Below are positions 6,201-12,599 of a stretch of DNA of 12,862 nucleotides, piece by piece. Every line of letters begins with the position of its first letter. Positions within the stretch are counted from its first letter, which is position 1. The position numbers and the translations under genes were made by a program. Source of the DNA: JAWXCH01 sp034440595. GTDB lineage: Bacteria; Planctomycetota; Planctomycetia; Pirellulales; JALHPA01. The notes under the pieces are model-generated. The model did no database searches and was not told where the DNA came from. It worked only from the letters and a program-made list of their open reading frames with translations. The DNA lies in contig JAWXCH010000429.1 of NCBI GenBank assembly GCA_034440595.1, forward strand, positions 1 to 12,862. Direction: 5' to 3'.

Positions 6201-8946
6201 AGCCGACGGGAACGCCGTCCATCAGTGCGTTCATAGCGTCTTCGAAGCCCTGAATTTGTGCGCCGGCATCCTGCCAGACGATCGAGCATCCCCAGGCTCG
6301 CTCCACATGTCCGATGACGGCCAAAGCGCCACCCGACGGATGGCTGAGCAACCTGCGTGGCAATGCCGCAATGAAGGGTCGCGGCGCGATTGCCGATGGG
6401 GGGCTTAATTTCTGATGCGCGAAGTCGTCAAGTCGAGGAGTTCCGGCTCCATAACAGGCAAAGTTGAAGCTGATCAATCCATGTAGGTGTGCTGAGTCCA
6501 CAACATCTTCGGCGGCGAAGTAATCGCCGCGGTCCACCTGCCCTGTCGTCAGGCCTCGCCAGTCTTGGCACAGGAGCGCGCCTTGATGGCCAATCTGACG
6601 CGAATCTCCGTGTGGGAACCCCATACCGTGACTGGCCGTGAACAACAATGCGGGCGTTTCGGAGCCACCTAGCAGACTGGTCAGCCGCGTATGAGTCGCT
6701 TCGGCGCCGACGATCGTATCGACCTGCCACTGTTTGTTGCTGCCCCGTGTTCGAATTTGCTGACCGAGTGGGGTGATCAACTGATCGGCACTGAGGTTTG
6801 TCGCCCCATCGCCATCGTGTCTCGTCCCGAAGACCACCGCCTTGCGAGCAAGCCGGACCCTTCCGGACTCGGCTAGAATCACGCTTTCCGCATAGCGCGC
6901 GAATTCATCTACGGAGTTGAACCAGATTCTTCCAATCGCGTACTGGACGTCGAACTGATACTGGAAATCAAATGGAATCTCCTGCGGGTCGCCGACGATG
7001 AGCAGATAGTAGGGAACCTTGGTGGGATCGGCCGGCCCCGGACTCATCCCGTTACGACTGAGGAATTGATCCTTTGACTCGCCTTGTCGAAATCCATTGT
7101 CACCCAGAAATTCCTTATAAAACCTTCCGGCCTGTGCCTTGCGATGATTTAATAGTGGCCGTAGAGCATCGAGGATCAGGCGGTCGGTCGCCTGGCTGGC
7201 GAGCACACCCCAACCTGCCGTTTCCACCCGGTCCGGGGCAACGCCAAACCGCACGCCGAACGATTGACTTTGTTTCAGCAGGGACTTGACCTGCAACTGC
7301 TGCAAATGTCGTCCCAATGGATCCAGTGCAACCACGCCGCCAATTGTTCCCTGAAACGCCGGGTCGCGCTTGGCAAGCTGGGCGATTGCTTGAGCCGACA
7401 TGGGTGGTAGAAGGTACTGACCCGTCGCGCCATTGATCCCGTTGAAGTAGTACAACGCGCTCTTGTCGACTGCACCTGCCATGTTAGGATTCCTGGTGGT
7501 AGTCAAAGGCTGTAAATCGGAAGCGGGTGGCGCCACAACGGGGGAAGTTACCGGCACGTCGGGAGAAGGTACTTGATCGAAGACAGCATCGCTCGGCGAC
7601 TTTGGATCCCATCCCGTATAGGTCAACCAGGTCCGCTCGAAGTCGGAGAATGTCGCAAACGTCTTCAGGCGATTCAGCAATTCCCGCCCGTTATGAACCT
7701 GGTCCTCCGGGAACTGGCGCGAGATTGACTCGCTCTTTTCCACATAGAGCCGCAACCTGTCCACGGCGAAGGTGAGCCCCTGTGAAAACAGTGGCAGACC
7801 GCGGTTGTTCAGTTCGATGAATGCTGCCAGTGCCTCGGCGTGCAGTCCCGATCGCGCCAGTTGTTCGCCGCGAATCACCACGCCATCGGGCAGCCACGGG
7901 AACCAGTTCATCAGATTACTGGACCACTGCTGCAGTTCGTTCTTCTGCGCCTGCTCACCAACACGTAGGATGGCATACGCCCCAACCGCGGCGGCGATCG
8001 GATCCTGGCGCTTGTTTTCCAGGAGTTCCTGCGCACTGAGGGTGCTCGAAGAGACCGTCTCCCTCGCTTCACTTAACATACTGCCACGCAGGTAGTGAGC
8101 CAGCAGATTGGCGACGGAATGCTGCAATTGCACATCAAGTCTGAACCGGGGAATCTGTGGTTCCGGCGCCAGCAGCGTTAGTTTGGGTGGCTGGAGTCCA
8201 TATTCCGCCGGTGGCAATGGCACGCACATGTTTGACGGTGCCTGTCCGTCCTGATGCAATTGACAAATGATAGGTCCGCTACCTCCAAGCACCTCGGAAG
8301 GGATATCGATTGCCAAATTGTTCGGTGCGAGGATCGTGCCGCCATTGATGACGGAAGCGGCCTTAGCGAGCACATTGCCCATGAACCAGCGCACCGTGAG
8401 ACGCGTGGGCGCGGCCGCCATTGACTGGGCTGTAACGGATATGTCGGCATCATTGCCGAAGTCGGCCAGAATTGGCTGGCTCATGGCCCCCTGCGCCGCG
8501 TTGTAATTCTCGCCTTTGAACGCGAACAGATTGCTAATCGAAACGCCAAGGTCAAACTGGCTCGACGAAGGCATAAGCGACGAAGGCAAACCCGAATCCG
8601 AACTGCCGGGCAGCGACGATGACAATCCCTTCGCGCGGCGACTCTGGCGCCGCATGAAATGGTCCAGTTCCAAGTTTTCGGACGGCGAGGCATCTCCTTC
8701 GCTGGGCTTCAAATCGACAGGAATTCGCTCGCCTGCCTTGACTTCGACGTGCGAAATCAATTGCTGTCCCGCCGGCAGCCGACAAATCACGAGGTACTCG
8801 CCCGGGTCAACTTCGACGGTTCCGTTGGTCCGGCCGCGCACCGCAAGCGAAAGATTCGAGCGACGCACCTCGACTGGCAGTTCGAGCGAACTGAGCTCAA
8901 TACTGTGAAAGTGTGTCTGGAAACTCAGTGTCGCCTTGTCCGTCAT
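3226..8946 (-). CDS. Giant fusion: caspase-fold (C25/CHAT-like) peptidase, DNA/RNA endonuclease, alpha/beta hydrolase
   Basis: The 1906-residue product has no signal peptide or membrane helix. In order: a beta-rich module (about 10-80, DPGEYLVICRLPAGQ); a Ser/Arg-rich linker (97-130); a beta-rich part; a helical, TPR-like region (270-445); a linker; a C25/CHAT-like peptidase domain (about 530-976) with a VPYYLLIVGDPQEIP strand, presumed catalytic His773 (TASHGMG) and Cys831 (NFACYGAG), and the terminal IIGDPAVRLP strand common in C25 and CHAT domains. A low-complexity linker (977-1114) follows. Next is a DNA/RNA non-specific endonuclease domain (1115-1385) with DRGHL (general base His1233) and the metal-site region NQGQNLWAGLE (Asn1270/1274). 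Last is an alpha/beta hydrolase (about 1430-1906) with HGWQG, nucleophile elbow GHSFG (Ser1731) and likely His1888 (GAHSD). Its start overlaps the caspase stop (ATGA). Likely role: effector cleaved or activated by the two upstream proteases, then attacking nucleic acid and lipid or ester bonds. The domain calls are firm. The role is inference. Confidence 0.93.
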   Translation of the reverse strand: MTDKATLSFQTHFHSIELSSLELPVEVRRSNLSLAVRGRTNGTVEVDPGEYLVICRLPAGQQLISHVEVKAGERIPVDLKPSEGDASPSENLELDHFMRRQSRRAKGLSSSLPGSSDSGLPSSLMPSSSQFDLGVSISNLFAFKGENYNAAQGAMSQPILADFGNDADISVTAQSMAAAPTRLTVRWFMGNVLAKAASVINGGTILAPNNLAIDIPSEVLGGSGPIICQLHQDGQAPSNMCVPLPPAEYGLQPPKLTLLAPEPQIPRFRLDVQLQHSVANLLAHYLRGSMLSEARETVSSSTLSAQELLENKRQDPIAAAVGAYAILRVGEQAQKNELQQWSSNLMNWFPWLPDGVVIRGEQLARSGLHAEALAAFIELNNRGLPLFSQGLTFAVDRLRLYVEKSESISRQFPEDQVHNGRELLNRLKTFATFSDFERTWLTYTGWDPKSPSDAVFDQVPSPDVPVTSPVVAPPASDLQPLTTTRNPNMAGAVDKSALYYFNGINGATGQYLLPPMSAQAIAQLAKRDPAFQGTIGGVVALDPLGRHLQQLQVKSLLKQSQSFGVRFGVAPDRVETAGWGVLASQATDRLILDALRPLLNHRKAQAGRFYKEFLGDNGFRQGESKDQFLSRNGMSPGPADPTKVPYYLLIVGDPQEIPFDFQYQFDVQYAIGRIWFNSVDEFARYAESVILAESGRVRLARKAVVFGTRHDGDGATNLSADQLITPLGQQIRTRGSNKQWQVDTIVGAEATHTRLTSLLGGSETPALLFTASHGMGFPHGDSRQIGHQGALLCQDWRGLTTGQVDRGDYFAAEDVVDSAHLHGLISFNFACYGAGTPRLDDFAHQKLSPPSAIAPRPFIAALPRRLLSHPSGGALAVIGHVERAWGCSIVWQDAGAQIQGFEDAMNALMDGVPVGYALESINQRYADISSSLSQKLLAIRSGTLPDDELAIANEWTASTDARSYVIIGDPAVRLPVAAVDQPGAPRLTLGTISIPQSVPLANAATTPAGNIGLTGTSATTAASQSSTVRTDSSETQTTDREPYLKTSKTTNMNESNQFAAPPPPPVTITSSENSATVTLTVPLQITISVGIGGAQGAAAAAVATGAPSADLRHPGLTDFKVEIDSDYTNREGYDPQFLGSGSKIVPLPGLSKAQKKDVAFLTGLSDFELRYHHYSVVLNSRRRLAFFTAVNIDGKLAGRPTREPDKWIFDPRVHQSAQVGEDLYSSNPFDRGHLVRRLDPAWGRTAAAIKRANDDTFHFTNCSPQHSRFNQGQNLWAGLEDYLLDKADAEDRKMTVFTGPIFGTSDPNYRGVMIPKQYWKVAVISRANGMLTALGFIVDQEKLLHEFISFDTAAVAQTFQVPVSKIASLTGLDFGSLASVDAGNVASFAVGQSDLKPLSTFADIVLPPPISLPAVGAPDRSFATSSSTLVPPEVVNGTDLRYYLVAYDENGVERLDHPAGQITRLLDQAILDPLVTDVVLLSHGWQGDVPAAREQYSGWIRTMAANQPDRVRIRAVRPGFKPLLIGIHWPSLAWGDESLGSQSFSVTARAPIDEANGVAAALGQRSMAAAIETYVARLGDTPEAREQLRGPLRDVLLAAAAQTAEPNVLPANLSNAYRALDAALGIGGHGIGGDPASDRDPFNPDVVYQNARLMFDPGRPSDPQPFGAEPVGFAGGFFSRDTLLSPLRALTYWKMKDRARKIGEEAVHNLLVRLQQAAGTRNVRFHLVGHSFGCIVTTAAICGGPGSAPIPKPIQSLSLLQGALSLWSYTDDIPYQHGTAGYFNKMISQKLVSGPIITTRSKFDLAVGKWYPLSSRMSGSVAFDSSAFPKYGGLGSFGIQGNDLPLNPAEGVTILSTDGVYTMPTGGGILNVEASSVINQGGGFSGAHSDIRKPEVAHLVWSAMIG
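8943..8946 (-). promoter_or_regulatory. ATGA stop-start overlap (translational coupling)
   Basis: The caspase gene stops with TGA at 8945-8943 and the effector begins with ATG at 8946-8944. Such a four-base overlap usually means the same ribosomes reinitiate, which ties the amount of effector to that of the caspase. A G-rich stretch about ten bases upstream may help. Confidence 0.75.
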
Positions 8947-10112
8947 GTCATCCGCCCCCGGATTGTTGGCCGCGGCGGCTCAATGGGACTAAACCAGAAT
9001 GGCGGACTTCGATAAACAGGATTTGGTTGTACCTGGAATTCGATCCGGTAGTAGCCCGCTGGCCACAGAGCGAACGTGGGATTTCCAGTGAACTGCGAAA
9101 TTGACAATTGCAGTTGCGTCGCCATGTCGGTCACTGACAATGTCGCAAACGGCAAAGCGTCAATGGGATCGATTTGAATTCTTACTTCGACATCGGGACG
9201 ACCATCCAAATTCAGCAACTTAAGTTCCTCGCGCAGCAGACCGCTGGGCGTGAAATTAACGTCCAGTCCGGCATCCCTCCAAGAGTCGTAAGAATCTTTC
9301 AGGGCTCTTCGGATGCCATCTGTCGTGATAGCCCAGGTCACCGCTCCGGTGTCATCCTGGTTTGATGTTGCCCCTGTTCGATTCAAACATTTGATCAGGA
9401 GGTCACTGAAAAAACTCGGTCGTCCGGAAAATCCCAACGCTGCAGCACCGGAGATAGCTGACATAAATGTGGGGGCGACGCGATCGTCGGGGGCGGGCAG
9501 CTCGACTTGAAAGACCTGAGACGTATTCTGCTGCTCGATCTTCTTGAATTCGTTCGGCAGCATTCTGCAAGCGTCGACAAAGTACAATTGCCGACGGGCA
9601 ATTTCCGGATAACTTGCCGATGGCGCCATACCATAAAACAGCGTTTTCAAATCGACAGCATTGATCAATGCCCCGCCCAGTCCTTGGCCGAATTCATCCA
9701 GCAACATGACAGCGTCATCGTGCGTTCGCTCGACCCCGTGGCCTGAAAAGAAAAACCAAGCCATGTCGTCTCGATTGCTGGATGCTGACTTCCGCCAATC
9801 ATCCGCTGCCTGTAAGAAGTTGGCGAGCGAGCAAGTTTGGAACACGTTTCCGGCCTGTTGGGCGGCATGCAGATCTGCGTCGGCGGCAAGTTCCGTACCC
9901 GATGGCGACAACAGTAGACGACAAAACTTCAGATTGTGGGACAGACGACCTCGATTGTTCTGAAGCCATTGGTAAAAGCAGAAAGCCGACAGGGCAGGTG
10001 ATGCCAACTTGCACAGGCCGAACGCCGTCGGCGGCAGAGGCGTCGGTGAATTTGCGTCAGGAAGATTGACGTACTCGCTGACACCAGCAATGAAAACGTG
10101 TAGATCAGGCAT
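8943..10112 (-). CDS. Caspase-family (C14) cysteine protease
   Basis: The 389-residue product begins with the first caspase strand (LHVFIAGVSEY). The presumed catalytic His125 lies in WFFFSGHGVE and Cys182 in YFVDACR. Asp180, two residues before the Cys, sits where metacaspases and paracaspases hold an acidic S1 residue, which suggests cleavage after Arg or Lys. About residues 300-389 form a beta-rich tail (PAGYYRIEFQV) that resembles the N-terminal module of the next protein. No signal peptide or membrane segment is present. I chose the ATG at 10112 because it starts right before the first strand. A TTG at 10166 would add 18 residues and leave 45 instead of 99 bases to the protease gene upstream. 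Middle gene of the operon; likely the link between the subtilase and the giant effector. Confidence 0.9.
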   Translation of the reverse strand: MPDLHVFIAGVSEYVNLPDANSPTPLPPTAFGLCKLASPALSAFCFYQWLQNNRGRLSHNLKFCRLLLSPSGTELAADADLHAAQQAGNVFQTCSLANFLQAADDWRKSASSNRDDMAWFFFSGHGVERTHDDAVMLLDEFGQGLGGALINAVDLKTLFYGMAPSASYPEIARRQLYFVDACRMLPNEFKKIEQQNTSQVFQVELPAPDDRVAPTFMSAISGAAALGFSGRPSFFSDLLIKCLNRTGATSNQDDTGAVTWAITTDGIRRALKDSYDSWRDAGLDVNFTPSGLLREELKLLNLDGRPDVEVRIQIDPIDALPFATLSVTDMATQLQLSISQFTGNPTFALWPAGYYRIEFQVQPNPVYRSPPFWFSPIEPPRPTIRGRMT

Positions 10113-10211
10113 AGAAGCCCATTCCGACTCGCGGCTTGACGGGATGTTCGCAACGCGTGGGCGCAAAGACGCAACATAAACAGAAATCTGCTGTAATCCG
10201 GATCGATTATT

Positions 10212-11408
10212 CTATATCTGGGGGGCCTGGATCATTCCATTCCCAATGTCGGCAAAGGAAGCGCCCGGTACAAAAACCGCTGAAGCTAACGTCCTTGCGG
10301 CGAGGTTTTCGCTCTTCACGACACCCGTCAATTTCTTTTGCTGTTCTGCCCAAAGTGCCGCACATCCCGCTACATGAGGTGTTGCCATGCTCGTTCCACT
10401 AATTGTTTGAAGCGCGGTATTACCACCGATCCAAGCGGATGTGACACTCACCCCTGGACCACATAGATTGCATTGGGTATTGGAAAACCTAGCCACGCTA
10501 AGATTTCCCGCCGCCGACCGCTGAAGCGCGCCAACCGAAATCATCCCGTCGCCCGCTGCTGGAGGCGCGACCGCAACTTGGTATCTCGGTCTATCGCTTT
10601 CGTTCCCAGAGGCGGCGACAACGATAGCGGCTTGGGCAAAAGAACCCGACTGTGCCAGCAGCAACGTCAAACTGCTGAAAAGATTTACGTTTGCCCGATA
10701 CTGCTCGAGTGCTATGGAGGTCGCCGACTGCGGCGGAATTCCTTGCTTGATTAATTCAGCGACAAATCCGGGGAAGTCGATCCCCAGTGACATCGAAATA
10801 ACATTGGCTCCATTTTCATATGCCCAGTTAATAGCGTTTGCAAGCATCGCGGATGAACCGCCACCTGGACCGAGTATCTTTCCGATGAGAGCTTTTGTCA
10901 CACCCCTTGCTACACCTATCCGCAGGCCATTCACGTCGCGACCAAGAATTGTTCCTGCACAATGTGTTCCGTGCCCGTTTTCATCATCATTCGGACCCTG
11001 CGTAAAATTGCGTCGGACCAAATCGACGCCTTGGAAAGCTGCGTGGTTGGGGTTAATTCCCGTATCAAGAACTGCCACGACAACGCCCGCACCCGTGAAT
11101 GGCGAGGTATGAGCCGCCACCGCCTCGATTCCCCAGGTGTTGCCGACGGCTGCGGAAGTTGCCTCAGGACTGTCGACTGGATCGATCAGCTTAAGAGGCA
11201 TTGGATCGGCAATTACGACCACTTCCGGATCGCGATGGGCGTCGGTTACCTCAGAGGCCGTCATTTCTGCCTGCTCGATAACCGGTTCAGCCAAGGCGGG
11301 CAGAGACTCCATTCCAAAGGGGCCCACACCAAGCGGACCGGCGCTTCGCATTCTATGAAATGAATGCTTTCGTCGAAGTATGATTCTTTCAGATGGTTGG
11401 CCGATCAT
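10212..11408 (-). CDS. Subtilisin-like S8 serine protease, probably cytoplasmic
   Basis: The 398-residue product carries the full S8 triad: Asp115 (AVLDTG), His146 (NGHGTHCAG) and Ser340 (SGTSMATPHVAG), with the oxyanion Asn269 (ASGNE). The first 20 residues are basic (MIGQPSERIILRRKHSFH) and contain no signal peptide, so the enzyme probably stays in the cytoplasm. Residues 50-78 (DPEVVVIADPMPLKLIDP) look like a short prodomain end of the type seen in intracellular subtilases, suggesting self-processing. The catalytic domain ends near the C-terminus with no extra domain. First gene of the three-gene operon, with a good ribosome binding site. It may start the cascade by cleaving the caspase or the giant protein. 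A housekeeping protease is less likely in this context. Confidence 0.95.
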   Translation of the reverse strand: MIGQPSERIILRRKHSFHRMRSAGPLGVGPFGMESLPALAEPVIEQAEMTASEVTDAHRDPEVVVIADPMPLKLIDPVDSPEATSAAVGNTWGIEAVAAHTSPFTGAGVVVAVLDTGINPNHAAFQGVDLVRRNFTQGPNDDENGHGTHCAGTILGRDVNGLRIGVARGVTKALIGKILGPGGGSSAMLANAINWAYENGANVISMSLGIDFPGFVAELIKQGIPPQSATSIALEQYRANVNLFSSLTLLLAQSGSFAQAAIVVAASGNESDRPRYQVAVAPPAAGDGMISVGALQRSAAGNLSVARFSNTQCNLCGPGVSVTSAWIGGNTALQTISGTSMATPHVAGCAALWAEQQKKLTGVVKSENLAARTLASAVFVPGASFADIGNGMIQAPQI

Positions 11409-11417
11409 TGTCTGTCA

Positions 11418-11425
11418 CCCTTTCC
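11418..11425 (-). promoter_or_regulatory. Ribosome binding site of the subtilase gene
   Basis: On the - strand GGAAAGGG stands nine bases before the ATG at 11408. It supports this start and is the strongest such site of the operon, consistent with it being the first gene. I could not find a convincing -35/-10 promoter further upstream. Confidence 0.6.
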
Positions 11426-11476
11426 GGGGATAGTACGAATACGCTGGAAAAGCCGCAGCCCACTCACCGGCGGATC

Positions 11477-11491
11477 GCATTTCGCGAATGC
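11477..11491. promoter_or_regulatory. Imperfect palindrome upstream of the operon, possible operator
   Basis: GCATTTCGCGAATGC is palindromic apart from one extra base in the centre. It lies 69-83 bases before the subtilase start, where an operator could sit. Only position and symmetry support this, and no regulator gene is in the window. Confidence 0.2.
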
Positions 11492-11564
11492 CGCGCCAAG
11501 AGATGCAGCGAGTTGCTTCTAGTGCGCAGCACGGATCCCATCATAGGTGGCCCCGCTAACTTAT

Positions 11565-11756
11565 TTATGTGTGGTCATGCTGTACCTGATTGGAGTTCGT
11601 AAAAGGGAGTATTTTGTCACTGACTGGACGGTTCGCCCAATCGTTGTGAGCGGGCTCATGGGTCGACAGAATTGAATGTACATCCTCGCGGCCGCGCCTT
11701 GCCGTGCTCTTACCATCGGCCTTCTGCGAAGAAATCGAACCGGTGCGATTGCTCAT
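11565..11756 (-). CDS. Possible small hydrophilic protein upstream of the operon
   Basis: A 63-codon frame reads MSNRTGSISSQKADGKS to a TAA, with GAGGTA a few bases before its ATG. Roughly 60 percent of third positions are G or C, not unlike a coding sequence here. It is on the same strand as the operon, 156 bases upstream of the subtilase. The product is hydrophilic, without a recognisable domain, and could be disordered. It may be a short first gene or a chance frame. Confidence 0.25.
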   Translation of the reverse strand: MSNRTGSISSQKADGKSTARRGREDVHSILSTHEPAHNDWANRPVSDKILPFTNSNQVQHDHT

Positions 11757-12183
11757 GAACTACCTCGGAGTGTGATACTGGCAAATGCGGATTGGTGTAT
11801 CGTGCGTTGAAAGGGTATTTCGCTGAGAGATGAGTCAGGCGTCTACGAATGCTTGAAACGTGGATGGGACAGGGAAAATATAAACCCCCTTGCAGGTGGG
11901 GTCAACTACCCGCAATGATCCCATTATTGGCAGTGGCGTGCGGACTGTAGAAATTGCGTACCACTTCAGGAGTTCGAAGGGGCCAAGCGCAATTAGGCCC
12001 CGGCTCGCTCGGCAGAGTATGTCCTCGGGAGTTTCGGATGAAAGCGTCCATCGCGTCGGTCCGACACACCTCTGGCGATGTGACCGACGCTGATAGAATA
12101 CCCAGGAATTGGCGTCGTGATTCCCAATGTTTTTCCTCCGGAAACGCTCGCTCCAAGCGACCAGACGGGCGAAGATCTTGCGG
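11757..12183. other. No supportable gene; scattered protein-like open frames
   Basis: Both strands show open frames here, but none has a start, a recognisable domain and a clean context at once. On the + strand, 12084-12218 reads IEYPGIGVVIPNVFPPETLAPSDQ without a start and looks protein-like. On the - strand, a frame ending at 11835 has a protein-like last 70 residues. I read the stretch as decayed genes rather than a working locus. Confidence 0.4.
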
Positions 12184-12479
12184 ATGCCACTTTTTGTGGC
12201 GTCGCCGGGAGATGTTGATCGAAGTGAGATTATTCCGGAACGGAATGTCTCGCAATGGCGGGTAGTGGAGCACAATCAAAGACGGTGCTGCGTCGCAACA
12301 GCCCTATATTGAATCCTCCATGATGAGCAAACTAAGAGTACGGGTGCGGTGCCCAGGACGCCGGCGAGATATCAGGAAATGTGTACAGTGCGGCAGCCGA
12401 GGTATGGATCATTGAAATACCTTCAGCAAGGCCTGCAGTGCTGGCAGCTCGCGGGGAATATTTCTCTTCAGTCCTTTAG
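12184..12479 (+). pseudogene. Decayed DUF4062-like gene
   Basis: From ATG 12184 the sequence reads MPLFVASPGDV, then SEIIPE, QW and VVEHNQRRC. DUF4062 proteins typically begin with a strand of the form FVSSPxDVxxER, followed by IIPExxxxWN. The frame hits a stop near 12316. After a gap, another frame (12387-12476) reads SAAAEVWIIEIPSARPAVL and YFSSVL. This matches the later part of such domains (SGTxEEIExF, GRPxxLYFSS) in the right order. The central part is missing or scrambled, so the gene has decayed by deletion and frameshift. DUF4062 has a TIR-like fold and is common in conflict systems. The likeness is by eye and needs a profile search. Confidence 0.4.
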
Positions 12480-12544
12480 GCAGGTAACATGGAATTCTTG
12501 TCGGCCGATGACGTGCGCGAGCGAGCGAGCTTCGTTGAATGCTA

Positions 12545-12566
12545 GGCTTTGTCCCAAAACTGGCAT
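12545..12566 (+). repeat. Likely left terminal inverted repeat of the IS5-family element
   Basis: GGCTTTGTCCCAAAACTGGC lies just after CTA and about 40-60 bases before the transposase reading frame. IS5-family ends often look like this (GGCTTTGTCCCAAAA type), with short YTAR or TA-containing targets. The right end is outside the window, so the repeat cannot be confirmed here. Confidence 0.4.
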
Positions 12567-12599
12567 AGGAGCATTTCGTAATATCGGCGATGCTTAGGT

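Noticed and set aside
10113..10166. Longer caspase start at TTG 10166
   Set aside because: The added 18 residues are before the first caspase strand and look unstructured; kept only as an alternative.
11835..12275. 146-codon - strand frame in the right part
   Set aside because: The last half looks somewhat protein-like, but the start half does not, no domain is recognised and it overlaps the better supported DUF4062-like remnant.
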